This document shows, in pieces, positions 31,850 to 39,363 of a stretch of 64,000 nt of DNA. The position numbers and the translations under genes were made by a program. A model generated the notes under the pieces. The model was not told the DNA's origin, did no database searches, and saw only the letters and a list, made by a program, of their open reading frames with translations. Position 1 is the stretch's first letter; each line of letters starts with the position of its first letter. The DNA is from Limnohabitans sp. Bal53 (GTDB lineage Bacteria; Pseudomonadota; Gammaproteobacteria; Burkholderiales; Burkholderiaceae_C): NCBI RefSeq assembly GCF_003063355.1, contig NZ_NESH01000003.1, positions 248,001 through 312,000 on the forward strand. Reading direction: 5' to 3'.

Positions 31850-34402
31850 ATGAACAATCAGTCTTGGATGCATGGTTTGAAGCTGGGTGCGCGCCAGTTG
31901 TGGCGTGACCTGCGCGCGGGTGAGTTGCGCTTGTTGATGGTGTCGGTGGCGTTGGCCGTGGCGGCCTTGACGGCGGTGGGTTTTCTGGCCGACCGCATGC
32001 AGTCGGGCCTGTGGCGTGATGCGCGCCAGCTGCTGGGGGGTGACGCGGTGGTGGTGAGCGACCAGCGCACGCCCGATGCCTTTGTGCAAAAGGCCCAAGA
32101 GGCCGGTTTGCAGAGCAACACCAACGTGAGTTTCCCAACCATGGCGCGGGCGATGAACGCGCCGGATGCCGTCTCCCCACCTGACACGCCAGCCGCTACC
32201 CCGCCCGCTACCCGCCTTGTGGCCCTCAAAGCTGTGGAGCCCGGTTACCCCTTGCGCGGTCGTCTGGAGATAGCGGGCCTCAACGCGCCCAGCATTCCAC
32301 CTGAGGGCGAGGTCTGGGTCGATGCAGCTTTGCTCGAAGCCCTGAATGTGCAGGTGGGCCAGATGCTGGGCTTGGGCGAGCGCAGTTTGCGCATTGGCGC
32401 CACCATCACCCGCGAGCCAGACCGGGGCGCGGGCTTCATGGCTTTTGCGCCACGCGTGATGATGAACATGGCCGATTTGGCTTCGACGGGCCTGGTGCAG
32501 CCCGCCAGCCGGGTGAGCTGGCGCATGGCGGTGGCCGGCAGTGATGCGGCCGTGGGCCAGTTTTTGCCTTGGGCGCGTGCTGAGGTGGACAAGCCTGAGG
32601 TGCGGGGTGTGAAAGTCGAGTCGCTGGACAGCGGTCGCCCAGAGATGCGCCAAACCCTGGACCGTGCCTCGCAGTTCTTGAACTTGGTGGCCTTGTTGGC
32701 CGCCTTGTTGTGCGCCGTGGCCGTGGCCTTGGCGGCGCGCAGTTTTGCCGAGCGGCAGCTCGACGCTTGTGCTTTGCTGTGTGTTTTGGGGCAAAGCCAG
32801 CGCACACTCACTTTGAGTTACGGCTTGGAATTTCTGGGAGCCGGCCTGGTGGCCAGTGTGCTGGGGGTGCTGGCCGGTTATGGCGTGCACCTGGGTTTTG
32901 TGCAGTTGCTGGTGGGTCTGGTCGATGCCAATTTGCCCGGCGCCACGCTGCAGCCCGCGCTGATGGGTCTGGCCATGGGCTTAACACTGCTCGTGGCCTT
33001 TGGCCTGCCGCCCGTGTTGCAGCTGGCCAAAGTGCCACCGCTGCGCGTGATCCGCCGGGACTTGGGCGGTGTGCAGGTGCGCTCGGGTCTGGTGCTGGTG
33101 ATGGGCCTGCTCGGCTTTGCCGTCACTTTGCTCATGGTCAGCCGCAACCTGACACTGGGCCTGATCACGGTGGGTGGTTTTGCGGTGGCGCTTTTGGTGT
33201 TTGCTGGTTTGGCGGCGGCGGCTTTGTGGGTGCTGCGCCGGGCGGTGCCCGACGAGTCGGCCCCGCGCTGGCTGCGCCTGGCCACGCGGCAGGTGGCGGC
33301 GCGGCCGGTGTTCGCCGTGGTGCAGGTCAGTGCTTTGTCGGTGGGTTTGTTGGCGTTGGCTTTGCTGGTCTTGCTGCGCACCGACCTGATCGCGAGCTGG
33401 CGACAGGCCACGCCGGTGAATGCGCCCGACCGCTTTATCATCAACGTGCAGCCCGACCAAGCCGAGGCCTTTTTGTCCCACCTGAACAAAGCAGGCGTGC
33501 AGTCGCCCGATTGGTTCCCCATGATCCGTGGCCGTTTGGTGGCCATCAATGGCCGCGTTTTGGGTGCGGACGACATGGAAGCCGACCGGGGCAAGCGCTT
33601 TTTGGACCGCGAAATCAACCTCTCGCACAGCGCCGTTTTGCCGGACCACAACCCCTTGGTGGCCGGGCGTTGGTTGGCCGAAGAGGCCGATGGCGTGAGT
33701 GTGGAAGAGGGCATTGCCAAAGACTTGGGCCTCAAGCTGGGTGACCGATTGGGCTTTGACATTGCAGGGCAACCGCACGAGGCGCAGGTCACCTCTTTGC
33801 GCAAGGTGGATTGGGCGTCGATGCGGGCCAACTTCTTCATGCTGTTCCCGGTCTCGCAAATGCCCGATTTGCCCATGACCTACATGGCCGCTTTCCGCTC
33901 GCCCGAGGGCGTGCCGGGTTTTGAAAACGCCATGGTCAACGCCTTCCCCAACATCACCAGCGTGGACATGCGCAGCACCTTGGCGCAGGTGCAGCGGGTC
34001 ATGGACCAAGTGATCCGGGCGGTGGAGTTTTTGTTTGCCTTCACCTTGGCTGCGGGCCTGATGGTGTTGCTGGCCGCAGTGGGTGCGAGCCGCCAGGCGC
34101 GTGAGCGCGAATACGCCATCATGCGGGCGCTGGGTGCAGGCCGCAGCTTGCTGGCGCAGGTGCAGCGCACTGAGCTGCTGGGCATCGGCTGGCTGGCGGG
34201 CTTCATGGCCAGCGCCATGGCGTTGGTGGTGGGCTGGGCGTTGGCCCGTTATGCCTTCGAGTTCGCCTGGCAGCCGCCTTTGTGGGCCCCTTTGGCCGGA
34301 GGCCTTGCCGGAGCTTTGTTGGCTTGGGGTGCGGGCAGCCTGAGCCTGGCTGGTGTGTTGCGCCAGCCGGTGGTGCAGACTTTGCGCCAATCGGCGCAGT
34401 GA
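31850..34402 (+). CDS. FtsX-family ABC transporter permease (YbbP-like)
   Basis: 850-residue membrane protein with the layout of YbbP/LolC-type permeases: one N-terminal helix (about 25-45), a periplasmic domain, a first FtsX block of helices (about 270-400), further helices around 400-520, a second periplasmic region, and a C-terminal FtsX block (about 720-840) containing SRQAREREYAIMRALGAGRS. Such proteins work with a LolD/YbbA ATPase in lipid or lipoprotein handling or mechanotransmission, but no ATPase gene is adjacent. It starts about 75 bp after the tRNA terminator. Confidence 0.85.
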   Translation: MNNQSWMHGLKLGARQLWRDLRAGELRLLMVSVALAVAALTAVGFLADRMQSGLWRDARQLLGGDAVVVSDQRTPDAFVQKAQEAGLQSNTNVSFPTMARAMNAPDAVSPPDTPAATPPATRLVALKAVEPGYPLRGRLEIAGLNAPSIPPEGEVWVDAALLEALNVQVGQMLGLGERSLRIGATITREPDRGAGFMAFAPRVMMNMADLASTGLVQPASRVSWRMAVAGSDAAVGQFLPWARAEVDKPEVRGVKVESLDSGRPEMRQTLDRASQFLNLVALLAALLCAVAVALAARSFAERQLDACALLCVLGQSQRTLTLSYGLEFLGAGLVASVLGVLAGYGVHLGFVQLLVGLVDANLPGATLQPALMGLAMGLTLLVAFGLPPVLQLAKVPPLRVIRRDLGGVQVRSGLVLVMGLLGFAVTLLMVSRNLTLGLITVGGFAVALLVFAGLAAAALWVLRRAVPDESAPRWLRLATRQVAARPVFAVVQVSALSVGLLALALLVLLRTDLIASWRQATPVNAPDRFIINVQPDQAEAFLSHLNKAGVQSPDWFPMIRGRLVAINGRVLGADDMEADRGKRFLDREINLSHSAVLPDHNPLVAGRWLAEEADGVSVEEGIAKDLGLKLGDRLGFDIAGQPHEAQVTSLRKVDWASMRANFFMLFPVSQMPDLPMTYMAAFRSPEGVPGFENAMVNAFPNITSVDMRSTLAQVQRVMDQVIRAVEFLFAFTLAAGLMVLLAAVGASRQAREREYAIMRALGAGRSLLAQVQRTELLGIGWLAGFMASAMALVVGWALARYAFEFAWQPPLWAPLAGGLAGALLAWGAGSLSLAGVLRQPVVQTLRQSAQ

Positions 34403-34460
34403 TGTTGCAGAGTCAGGCCCTTTGCCACACGTCACTTGCAACACGTCACAATGGATTGCT

Positions 34461-34865
34461 ATGAACATCGAAGACAAGCCCCCGTTTGATACGCCCTTTG
34501 CCTGGATCGGTGGCGAAGCGGTGGTGCGCGCCCTGGCCGATCGCTTTTATGACCTGATGGACATGGAGTCCGGCTACAAGGCGCTGCGCGACGCGCACGG
34601 CAGCAGCCTGGACGGCGCCCGTGACAAGTTGTTTTGGTTCTTGTGCGGCTGGCTGGGCGGGCCTGAGCATTACACCGAGCGCTTTGGCCACCCCCGGTTG
34701 CGCATGCGCCACATGCCGTTTTCGATTGGTGTACTCGAGCGTGACCAGTGGCTGGCCTGCATGGACCAGGCCATGACCGAATTGGGTGTGGACCCGGTGC
34801 TGCGTGAGCGGCTCAACGCCAGCTTCTTCAAGACCGCCGACTGGATGCGCAACCGAGGCGTTTGA
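34461..34865 (+). CDS. Group II truncated hemoglobin
   Basis: 134-residue 2-over-2 globin. The proximal histidine is H84 in RMRHMPF and the group II signature tryptophan at G8 is W97 in RDQWLACM; KLFWFLCGWLGGPEHYTERFG carries the E-helix and EF-loop region. These proteins bind O2 or NO and are linked to oxidative or nitrosative stress. The ATG at 34461 begins the conserved part; open frame further upstream has no homology. Confidence 0.92.
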   Translation: MNIEDKPPFDTPFAWIGGEAVVRALADRFYDLMDMESGYKALRDAHGSSLDGARDKLFWFLCGWLGGPEHYTERFGHPRLRMRHMPFSIGVLERDQWLACMDQAMTELGVDPVLRERLNASFFKTADWMRNRGV

Positions 34866-34960
34866 TGCGCGGTTGTTGTGAGCTTGAATTCACCCCTGAG
34901 TTTTCCATTTTTTTGTCCAGTGCACCGCGCACGCCCCACCACGCACAGCCAGGTGTCTTT

Positions 34961-35599
34961 ATGAAAATCAATGCGCTGCAAGACCTGAAACAAGTGCGCC
35001 AAAAGTTGGCCGAGGCCCACGCGCAAGCCCAAGCTTTGGCGGCGGCCCAAGCGCTGGCGGCGCGCCAGCGCGAAGCTGAAAGCAACCTGTTTGTGCGTGC
35101 CGTGGGTGTTGTGCAGCGCTTGCCTGAACATGACCTTGTCAAGCTGGATGGCCCCAGCCCTGCGCCAATTGCGCACCAACGCCAAAAGGACAACGAGGCG
35201 GTGCTGCGCGATTGCTTGAGTGACGAGTTCGATGCCAGCACCTTGCTCGACACCGATGAAGCTCTGAGTTTTCGCCGCCCGGGTATAGGGCGCGATGTGA
35301 TCCACAAACTCCGCAAAGGCGATTGGTCCATTCAGCGTGAGATCGATCTGCACGGCCTGCGCAGCGACGAAGCGCGCGTGGCCTTGTCGGAGTTCATCCG
35401 CCTGGCGCACCGCCAGGGACTGCGTTGCCTGCGGGTGGTGCACGGCAAAGGCTTGGGTTCGCCCGGCAAAACGCCGGTGCTCAAGTCCAAAGTGCACAGC
35501 TGGCTGGTGCAGAAAAACCAGGTCATGGCCTTCGTGCAGGCCAAGCCTGCCGAGGGCGGTGCGGGGGCCTTGGTGGTCTTGCTCAAGCCCGGTGGTTGA
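34961..35599 (+). CDS. Smr-domain DNA-binding/endonuclease-like protein
   Basis: 212 residues with an Ala/Gln-rich coiled-coil-like N-terminus (about residues 8-45) and a C-terminal Smr domain from about 125. The two hallmark motifs are present: DLHGLRSDEAR and RVVHGKGLGS. This is the SmrA/YdaL-like proteobacterial form, distinct from MutS2 C-termini; nicking activity is known for some members. The ATG at 34961 lies 95 bp after the hemoglobin stop, and earlier non-ATG starts are not supported. Confidence 0.88.
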   Translation: MKINALQDLKQVRQKLAEAHAQAQALAAAQALAARQREAESNLFVRAVGVVQRLPEHDLVKLDGPSPAPIAHQRQKDNEAVLRDCLSDEFDASTLLDTDEALSFRRPGIGRDVIHKLRKGDWSIQREIDLHGLRSDEARVALSEFIRLAHRQGLRCLRVVHGKGLGSPGKTPVLKSKVHSWLVQKNQVMAFVQAKPAEGGAGALVVLLKPGG

Positions 35600-35614
35600 G
35601 CGCAGCGCCTGCCC

Positions 35615-36442
35615 TCAACCCGGCGCTTGGGCCTGAGCGCACGCCACTTGAACCAAAGCGCGCTGTCCGTCTTCGTCCTGGCGCATGGCGCTCAGGCAAC
35701 CACCCCATACGCAGCCTGTGTCCAAAGACCAGATGTCGCTGCGGCCTTGCCAGCCCAAAGTGGACCAATGGCCAAAGGCCACGGTGGTATCCGCCGTGCG
35801 CCGCCCCGGTACATCAAACCAAGGCATGAAGCCGGCTGGTGCTTGCGCGGCGCTGTCCTTGGTGGCGAATTCCATGGTGCCATCGGCCGCGCAAAAGCGC
35901 AGCCGCGTCAAGGCATTGACGACCACGCGCCAACGGTCTAGGCCCGTCAAATCGTCGCGCCACGCGGCGGGCTCATTGCCGTACATGTGGGCTAAAAAAT
36001 AGGGCAAATCCGGCCCGCGCAAAACGGCCTGTACCTCGTCCGCCAAGGACAAGGTCTGCGTCAAGGTCCAGCTGGGCAGTACCCCTGCATGCACCGACAA
36101 CACCCCGTGTGACCACAGCGCCAGGTGTTGCTGGCGCAGCCAGCCGAACAAAATTTCTCGGTCAGGCGCTTGCAGCAGACCATCCAGTGTGTCCAGTCGC
36201 TTGGTGCGACTGAAGCCCCAGGCCACGGCCAGGGCGTGCAAATCATGGTTGCCCAACAGGCACTGCACACTGCCTTGCAGCGCCATCAAGCGGCGCAGCA
36301 CGCCAGCAGAGTCCGGGCCCCGGTTGACCAAGTCTCCCAAGACGATCAAGTGGTCGCGGCTGGGCGAAAAATCCACTTCGTCCAGTAAACGTGCCAAGGG
36401 CGAGTCACAGCCTTGAATGTCACCAACCCAGTAAACCGACAT
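35615..36442 (-). CDS. apaH: Symmetrical bis(5'-nucleosyl)-tetraphosphatase
   Basis: 275-residue metallophosphatase that hydrolyses Ap4A to two ADP and so controls this alarmone and Np4-capped RNA. The catalytic motifs are intact: GDIQGC near residue 7, GDLVNRGPDS near 36, and GNHDLHALAVAWG near 63. A later histidine (WSHGVLSVHAGVLP) completes the dinuclear metal site. I chose the ATG at 36440-36442, with AAGGG upstream; a GTG two codons earlier is possible. Convergent with the Smr gene, 15 bp apart. Confidence 0.95.
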   Translation of the reverse strand: MSVYWVGDIQGCDSPLARLLDEVDFSPSRDHLIVLGDLVNRGPDSAGVLRRLMALQGSVQCLLGNHDLHALAVAWGFSRTKRLDTLDGLLQAPDREILFGWLRQQHLALWSHGVLSVHAGVLPSWTLTQTLSLADEVQAVLRGPDLPYFLAHMYGNEPAAWRDDLTGLDRWRVVVNALTRLRFCAADGTMEFATKDSAAQAPAGFMPWFDVPGRRTADTTVAFGHWSTLGWQGRSDIWSLDTGCVWGGCLSAMRQDEDGQRALVQVACAQAQAPG

Positions 36443-36683
36443 ACGCACCCTTTATTCGCCAGATCCCCCACGGGGCCCAAGTTTGGGATATTGTGGGCCA
36501 GATTGACCAAGATTTTCTGGGGCATTGCGCTTCATGGACAGTTGATGATTAAAAAATATCCCGTCAGATCCAATGGCAACGATATTTCACGCGTCCTAAT
36601 TGAAGTCATGATCAACCGGTATTCTCAAATAAAACCGTTTTGATGTACATTAGCGCTCTGTCATTATCTATTGAGGTTAAACC

Positions 36684-36983
36684 ATGTCCTTGTCTTATAA
36701 AGAATTATTGGAAAAACGTGAAGCTTTGGAGCGTGAAATTGCCCAAGCACGTCAAAATGAAATCTCCAGTGCCGTGGCCAAGGTGCGCGAACTGGTGGCT
36801 GAATACGGCCTGACTGTTCAGGATGTTTTTCCTGGCCGTGCTGCCAAAACTTCGGTGACCAAGTCCGTGAGCAAAGTGGCCGCAAAATACCGCGATCCTG
36901 TCACAGGTCAAACTTGGACTGGACGCGGCAAGGCTCCAAAGTGGATTGAAGGCCAAGACCGTTCACCTTTTGTGATTGCTTGA
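36684..36983 (+). CDS. H-NS-family nucleoid protein (BpH3-type)
   Basis: 99-residue DNA-binding protein. Residues 1-45 form the coiled-coil oligomerisation region (KELLEKREALEREIAQARQN), a lysine-rich linker follows, and the C-terminal AT-hook-like domain is YRDPVTGQTWTGRGKAPKWI (69-88), the H-NS core found in Burkholderiales. Such proteins silence AT-rich foreign DNA; the AT-rich insert at 62.2-63.3 kb would be a natural target. TTGAGG at 36671-36676 serves as Shine-Dalgarno. The 241 bp upstream carry no gene and are AT-rich, possibly autoregulatory. Confidence 0.93.
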   Translation: MSLSYKELLEKREALEREIAQARQNEISSAVAKVRELVAEYGLTVQDVFPGRAAKTSVTKSVSKVAAKYRDPVTGQTWTGRGKAPKWIEGQDRSPFVIA

Positions 36984-37060
36984 GCCAGTTGGCCTGAATT
37001 CAAGGTGAATTCAATTTGATTATTTGGTTTTGACTGAATATCTTGTTGCTTTTGTCTATC

Positions 37061-37096
37061 AACAACTGACCCCGCCTCTGCGGGGTCAGTTGTTTT
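37061..37096 (+). terminator. Intrinsic terminator after the H-NS gene
   Basis: A 15-bp perfect stem, AACAACTGACCCCGC with GCGGGGTCAGTTGTT, a CTCT loop and a following TTTT. Lies 78 bp after the H-NS stop codon. Confidence 0.93.
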
Positions 37097-37174
37097 AGGC
37101 GTGTGCTTTACGTTTGATCCATCAGCCTACAATGTTGGGTGATTTGGTTTGCCTGATAAGGATAGGGTTTCGTC

Positions 37175-37711
37175 TTGAATTCTGAGATTGTTGATAATGA
37201 AAGCCAAGGCTTGAGTCGCTGGTATCTGGCCTACACCAAGCCCAGACAGGAATCTGTGGCCTTGGTGAATTTGGAGCAGCAAGGCTTTGACGTCTATTTG
37301 CCCTTGTTCAAAAAATTCAAAAAAACCGAACAAGGCCCGGTGGCGCTGTTTGAGCCCATGTTTCCGCGCTACATCTTGTTTCGCCCCAGACGTCCAGAAC
37401 AAAGCATTTCAGTGGTGCGCAGCACCAAGGGTGTGACCACGATGGTTCGTTTTGGTTTTGAGCCGGCGGTGTTGAACGACGATGTCGTCCAGCGGATACG
37501 CCAGATTGAGCAATTGCGCGAGCAGGCCACGATCGAGGAACTCAACCAACTCAAGGTGGGGCAAAAAGTGCGTCTCAAGCACACCGCTTTGGGGGCCATT
37601 GAAGGTTTGGTGCACAACGTGTCCAGCAAAAGGGTGGCGGTGTTGTTGGAGATTTTGGGGCGACCCACCGTGGTGCAGGTGGATCACCATCAGGTTGAAC
37701 TCAGCGTTTGA
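37175..37711 (+). CDS. RfaH-like specialised NusG paralogue
   Basis: 178 residues with an N-terminal NGN domain (WYLAYTKPRQESVALVNLEQ, then FPRYILFRP near residue 66) and a C-terminal KOW-type domain (LKVGQKVRLK near 127). The wording of the NGN motif (YTKPRQE, QGFDVYLP) is that of RfaH and other operon-specific NusG paralogues, not of housekeeping NusG. These load on RNA polymerase at ops-like pauses to prevent termination in long surface-polysaccharide operons; none is adjacent here. The start is most likely the TTG at 37175, preceded by AGGATAGGG; no in-frame ATG exists before the NGN domain. Confidence 0.82.
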   Translation: MNSEIVDNESQGLSRWYLAYTKPRQESVALVNLEQQGFDVYLPLFKKFKKTEQGPVALFEPMFPRYILFRPRRPEQSISVVRSTKGVTTMVRFGFEPAVLNDDVVQRIRQIEQLREQATIEELNQLKVGQKVRLKHTALGAIEGLVHNVSSKRVAVLLEILGRPTVVQVDHHQVELSV

Positions 37712-37729
37712 TGCTGGCCTGCCCGAGCG

Positions 37730-38503
37730 TCACAAAGGGGCAGAGGAGCCAAAGCGCCGGTCGCGCGTAGCGAACCAAGCCAGCGCTTGTTTCAGGGTGT
37801 CGGGCGAGAAGTCTGGCCACAGCTCGTCGCAGAAAAACAGCTCGGCATAAGCCGCTTGCCAGAGCAAAAAGTTGCTCACCCTCGACTCGCCGCCCGTGCG
37901 GATCAGCAAATCCACCTCCGGTGCATCGGCTGTGCTCAGGTAGGGGGCGAGCGCTTCTTCGGTGAGGGTATCCAAAGACTTGTCTGGGTGCGCCTTTTGC
38001 CAGGCTTTGGTCGCCTGAAGCATGTCCCAGCGACCGCCGTAATTGGCGCAAATGTTCAAGGTGATGACCGCGTTGTTGGCCGTTTGGGCCTGAGCATCAG
38101 CGATGAGCGTTTGCAAGGCCGGTGAAAAACGGCTGGTGTCACCCAGTACCTTCAGCCGTACCCCGTTGGTGTTCATGCTCCGAATTTCCTTTTTCAGGTA
38201 AGTCGTGAACAAGCCCATGAGGCTGCTGACCTCTTCTTCGGGGCGTTTCCAGTTTTCGGTGCTGAAGGCAAACAGGCTCAGTTGCGGGATGCCGATTTCT
38301 CCGCAGGTTTTGACGATGTCGCGCACCCGCTGCGCGCCGGCTGCATGCCCCAAAGCCGCAGGCATGAAACGCTTTTTGGCCCAGCGTCGATTGCCGTCCA
38401 TGATGATGGCAATGTGCTGTGGCAGAGAGGGAGTGGTGGGTGACAAATGCAAAAGAGTAATTCTTTTAGAAACAAGATCAGATTTTAGTGGCTCTAGAGC
38501 CAT
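37730..38503 (-). CDS. Isoprenyl (undecaprenyl) diphosphate synthase paralogue
   Basis: 257-residue cis-prenyltransferase. The Mg2+/diphosphate aspartate is in IAIIMDGNRRWAKK near residue 31; FSTENWKRP, NICANYGGRWD and DLLIRTGGESRVSNFLLWQ follow, all intact, so it should be active. The canonical betaproteobacterial uppS lies between frr and cdsA; this gene has neither neighbour, so it is probably a second copy serving a special glycan. It is convergent with the RfaH-like gene, 18 bp apart. I chose the ATG at 38501-38503; the frame is open to about 38650 but without homology. Confidence 0.88.
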   Translation of the reverse strand: MALEPLKSDLVSKRITLLHLSPTTPSLPQHIAIIMDGNRRWAKKRFMPAALGHAAGAQRVRDIVKTCGEIGIPQLSLFAFSTENWKRPEEEVSSLMGLFTTYLKKEIRSMNTNGVRLKVLGDTSRFSPALQTLIADAQAQTANNAVITLNICANYGGRWDMLQATKAWQKAHPDKSLDTLTEEALAPYLSTADAPEVDLLIRTGGESRVSNFLLWQAAYAELFFCDELWPDFSPDTLKQALAWFATRDRRFGSSAPL

Positions 38504-38681
38504 GGTTGCCAGACAAATGCCAAGACCGTGCTGCAACACCTCAAAAAATTCTAGACGGGATGCCTGGGCTGTGGCGAACGGTTGATTTGTGTGTGTGGTG
38601 TTAAGGTGTTCTTGCCACTTGGCCTCAGTTCCTGAAATTGAGCAGCCCATTCAGCTTGGGAGCACGTCGAGTGTTGTTGCC

Positions 38682-38709
38682 ATTTGACATTTGGCATTTG
38701 GCATTTGGC
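38682..38709. repeat. Four tandem heptamers before the 38725 gene
   Basis: ATTTGAC followed by three exact copies of ATTTGGC. The array ends 4 bp before the AAGGAG ribosome-binding site of the next gene. Slippage here would change the leader length but not the reading frame. Confidence 0.8.
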
Positions 38710-38724
38710 ACCCAAGGAGACCCC

Positions 38725-39363
38725 ATGACCCCCCAAATTCAGGAATTTCTGGACCGTATCCAGCAGCTGGAGGCGGCCATTGAGCAAGAGGCCAAAAGCC
38801 GGCGCCAGCAGTGGCAGGCCGATTTTGAAGAGCGCAAGGTGCGCTTTGCAAAAGAGGTGCTGGCGCAGCAAAAGCGCTTCAAGGCCGGTTTGCTCGGATA
38901 TGTGCTCACGGCCGATTGGCGACATGTGCTGTGCGTCCCTTTCATTTACCCGGTGCTGCTGCCCATGCTGCTGCTCGACGCCTTCATCACGCTCTACCAA
39001 TGGGTGTGTTTCCCTTTGTGTGGCATTCCCCGAGTCAAGCGCTCAGGTTATTTTGTGTACGACCGCACGCACCTGGCCTATTTGAATTGGCTGGAAAAAA
39101 TCAACTGCGCGTATTGCTCTTATGGCAATGGTCTGATGGCTTATGGCCGCGAGGTGGTGGCCCTGACCGAAAAATACTGGTGCCCGATCAAACACGCCCG
39201 CCGCAGAATGCAAGCGCATGGGCACTACCACGGCTTTGCCGATTACGGCGACGCCGAGAACTACCGCGCTGAATTGGCACGTTTGCGCACCGAGCTCAAG
39301 GCGATGGTCGCCGCAGCAGCTGCCGCGGCGGATGCTGCGGCCTCGCTGCATTCAAAGAACTGA
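38725..39363 (+). CDS. Conserved membrane-associated protein of unknown function
   Basis: 212 residues. Residues 1-50 form a charged, probably coiled-coil helix (EFLDRIQQLEAAIEQEAKSR), followed by a hydrophobic stretch at about 67-95 (VLCVPFIYPVLLPMLLLDAF) that may be one or two membrane segments, then a conserved soluble part with CAYCSYGNGLMAYGREV and KYWCPIKHARR, and an Ala-rich tail. The cysteines in CAYC and WCPIKH could bind a metal. I recognise the pattern as widespread in proteobacteria but know no function. AAGGAG at 38714-38719 supports the ATG. Its 3' end overlaps the convergent gene by 12 bp. Confidence 0.8.
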   Translation: MTPQIQEFLDRIQQLEAAIEQEAKSRRQQWQADFEERKVRFAKEVLAQQKRFKAGLLGYVLTADWRHVLCVPFIYPVLLPMLLLDAFITLYQWVCFPLCGIPRVKRSGYFVYDRTHLAYLNWLEKINCAYCSYGNGLMAYGREVVALTEKYWCPIKHARRRMQAHGHYHGFADYGDAENYRAELARLRTELKAMVAAAAAAADAAASLHSKN

